Source: Onchocerca lupi
Lineage: Eukaryota > Nematoda > Chromadorea > Rhabditida > Onchocercidae
Direction of reading: 5' to 3'
Assembly (NCBI GenBank): GCA_028564675.1
Contig: JAOVVO010000193.1
Location: forward strand, 55,133-119,132
DNA: 64,000 bases
Part shown: positions 62,060 through 64,000 of the stretch, one piece after another
Layout of the letters: the number at the start of each line of letters is the position of its first letter
How positions within the stretch are numbered: the stretch's first letter is position 1
Notes under the pieces: model-generated
Databases searched by the model: none
The model's input: the letters and a program-made list of their open reading frames with translations, nothing else
Told to the model about the DNA's origin: nothing
Made by a program: the position numbers and the translations under genes

Positions 62060-63670
62060 GTATCTGTATCACAGATGTGTGCCTTATTTATCAAAAGACA
62101 GAAGAAATAACCCTCCTCTTATAAGATTCTAATAATATTTTACGATGCGCGCAATCTGCATAACAGATGCAACTTCAGCAAAATATTATTATTATCATTA
62201 ATACCATTATCATTATCATTACAATATACCACTAGAAATATCAACGAACTCACGTATTTTCTTAGACTATTCACGTAGACCAGAATTGTCAATGGACTCA
62301 CGTATACTCACGTAAGCTATCAGACTTCGAAATTACATATTAAATATTAGTACTCATGTATACTCTTAAGTTTCGAAATGATATATTAAATAAATGGCAT
62401 TAAATGTAACGTCCACATGCATTGTTCACATCAACTTGATCTTTGATTTTTAATCGTTAGGAAACCTTTTGAAATTTCAATTGATTTCTCAATTTCCCAG
62501 AATATTTTTGCTTATGAGCAAATAAGATTCAAGTCAGAAGAGAGACTTTTCAATTGCTAGATTGAAATTAGTCTCATTTAAGTTAGTCTTATTCAGATGA
62601 AATGAGTAACAACTTGATTTTGATCCTTCTTTTCCTCCGTTTGATTTGTTATCACTTCCATTTCTCTTCTCTCGAATATCTATCTGCTTCTTATCTTAAT
62701 CAATCAATGAAGAGGATAGTTGAGAAGAGATCACAAAGTAAAAGATAGGGTAATTCAAGGAAGAAAAATAGTACTGTATGATTTTTAATACATTAAATTA
62801 GAATTTCTTGAACATCCATTAAAACACATTATATTTGAATAATTCAAATCACTAAAATATTACATCGTAAGGAAAAACCTGTTCTATTACTTCTTTCATA
62901 GATATTGAAATACTAAAGTTACTGAAAGTTTGTGGAATTTATTCAACAATTAATATATGTAGGAATGCCAACTGGTTCAAGTAGATGATTCCTGGTCATA
63001 AGAAACACAAAGTTTTATAAACATTCTTCCAAAATATAAGCAAATGTTTTAATTTTAAACTATTATCGAATGTTTTTGAAAATTCTACAACACTCACAAA
63101 CACACATTTATTTGAAAATTATTTGAGTTAAGATAGAAATGTGTTTGTATTTGTACCTATTCCTGCTACACACACACACACACACACAATCTCAAATACA
63201 TCGACTCTATTTGCCACAGCTGTCCCTATAAAGCAACTACTGATTTATCATTAAAGCAACTGATGAACTTTTTTAAAATCTATTGGCAGAATTATAGATT
63301 TCATTCTACCAGCTAAACATAAATTAGATAATCAAGGAACAAAAGAATCGCTCCCATCAAAATAAAATCTTCTTCTAAAAAGTTGTCTTCATTCAAAGGA
63401 AAAAAATCATTTTCATAATCATCAGTATAATTTCTAAAAATTTCCTCCCATCATTAATATTCAAAAAATCAATCAATAGTATTATTCTGAAGTTTACTAA
63501 ATTTCGTGATTTTTGTTCATACGGGATGCTGACGCAATGATTCAGTACAGTAAATGTCTATCTTTCAAAATCTCAGCAAGATAATTTGATTGGAATTGGT
63601 GTGCAATATAATAAGTATGAAATTGGATCCTAAAATAAGTAGAGACTATTATTAACCACAATTACATGCA
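62060..63670. other. Intergenic with simple repeats
   Basis: No coding signal was seen. An ATT-rich trinucleotide tract lies near 62186-62220, and a CA microsatellite is listed separately. Confidence 0.45.
63168..63188. repeat. (CA)n microsatellite
   Basis: About ten uninterrupted AC units. Confidence 0.9.
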
Positions 63671-63682
63671 TAAAATGTGTGA

Positions 63683-63748
63683 AGAAGAGCGGGTAGTTCA
63701 TAGTCAGGTAGGTACCATTCTATGAACAGGTAACCGCGTAACTCTTCT
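63683..63748. other. Imperfect stem-loop
   Basis: Three arm segments pair in order: AGAAGAG with CTCTTCT, CGGGTA with TAACCG (one mismatch), and GTTCATAG with CTATGAAC. The loop is about 16 bases. The length of about 65 bases is that of a small pre-miRNA, but bulges of three and five bases on one arm make it a weaker candidate than the hairpin at 26291. Confidence 0.35.
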
Positions 63749-63957
63749 TAATCATTGGAAGAGCCCTTAATTAAGTGATGAATTGACATTTTAGTGTTGG
63801 TTGCATGTATCTGAATTGATGCTGGATTGAAATTACAGTAAAACAACTTGTAATGTTTACAATGCTTAATTTAAGTTATTAAGTTGCATTTGTTAATGAT
63901 TTATCTTCTTCAAAGTATTCGGCCAATAAAGCAATGTAATAACAATGATAGATTAAC

Positions 63958-63959
<2 letters not shown>

Positions 63960-63995
<36 letters not shown>
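63960..63995. repeat. (TA)n microsatellite
   Basis: About 17 TA units close to the right edge of the window. Confidence 0.9.
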
Positions 63996-63997
<2 letters not shown>

Positions 63998-64000
63998 ACG

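Noticed and set aside
1..64000. tRNA genes, rRNA and CRISPR arrays
   Set aside because: By eye I found no cloverleaf with a T-loop GTTCRANNC in the right place, no rRNA-like block and no spaced identical repeats. A covariance-model scan would be decisive.

Overview
The window is animal nuclear DNA, AT-rich, with genes split into short exons by mostly short introns whose acceptors read TTTCAG. The gene content points to a nematode, most likely a filarial or other spirurid worm. It holds an ACC/LGC-type Cys-loop receptor, a Ly6-type GPI protein with a CCxxDxCN end, small secreted precursors, and a 22-base stretch that differs from the SL1 spliced leader by one base. All gene models were built by hand from splice signals, reading phase and family motifs. 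Where phases close across many exons I give higher confidence.

Layout. 1-2.2 kb (minus): ligand-binding domain, TM1 and TM2 of an anion-type Cys-loop channel; its 3' end runs off the left edge and its first exon was not found. 4.0-5.4 kb: a Helitron-like deletion derivative with inverted ends. 5.4-12.8 kb: mostly non-coding, with one exon-like stretch at 6.3-6.6 kb. 12.88-24.80 kb (plus): a complete 22-exon gene of 1288 codons for a PNUTS/PPP1R10 orthologue. It has a TFIIS N-terminal-type domain, a PP1-binding RVxF motif, a CCCH zinc finger and an RD/RS-rich tail. 26.3 kb: a strong stem-loop. 26.5-31 kb (minus): small secreted precursors with basic cleavage sites followed by extreme Cys or Cys/Gly runs. 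33.3-34.1 kb (plus): a small secreted Cys protein.

35.07-51.24 kb (minus): a long multi-exon gene that I do not recognise with certainty; parts resemble LOTUS/OST-HTH domains. Its largest intron (40.75-47.90 kb) is packed with Helitron-like repeats, a broken PIF1 helicase and an SL1-like 22-mer. 53.14-54.15 kb (plus): a three-exon Ly6/uPAR protein. 60.40-61.08 kb (minus): a two-exon HLH protein of 98 residues, with two E-boxes about 0.9 kb upstream. 61.1-64 kb is non-coding, with CA and TA microsatellites and an imperfect hairpin.

The genes do not form an obvious pathway or operon. The points most worth following are the Cys-run precursor cluster, GC-AG introns in two unrelated genes, the 26.3 kb hairpin, and the helicase-bearing repeat family with inverted ends.
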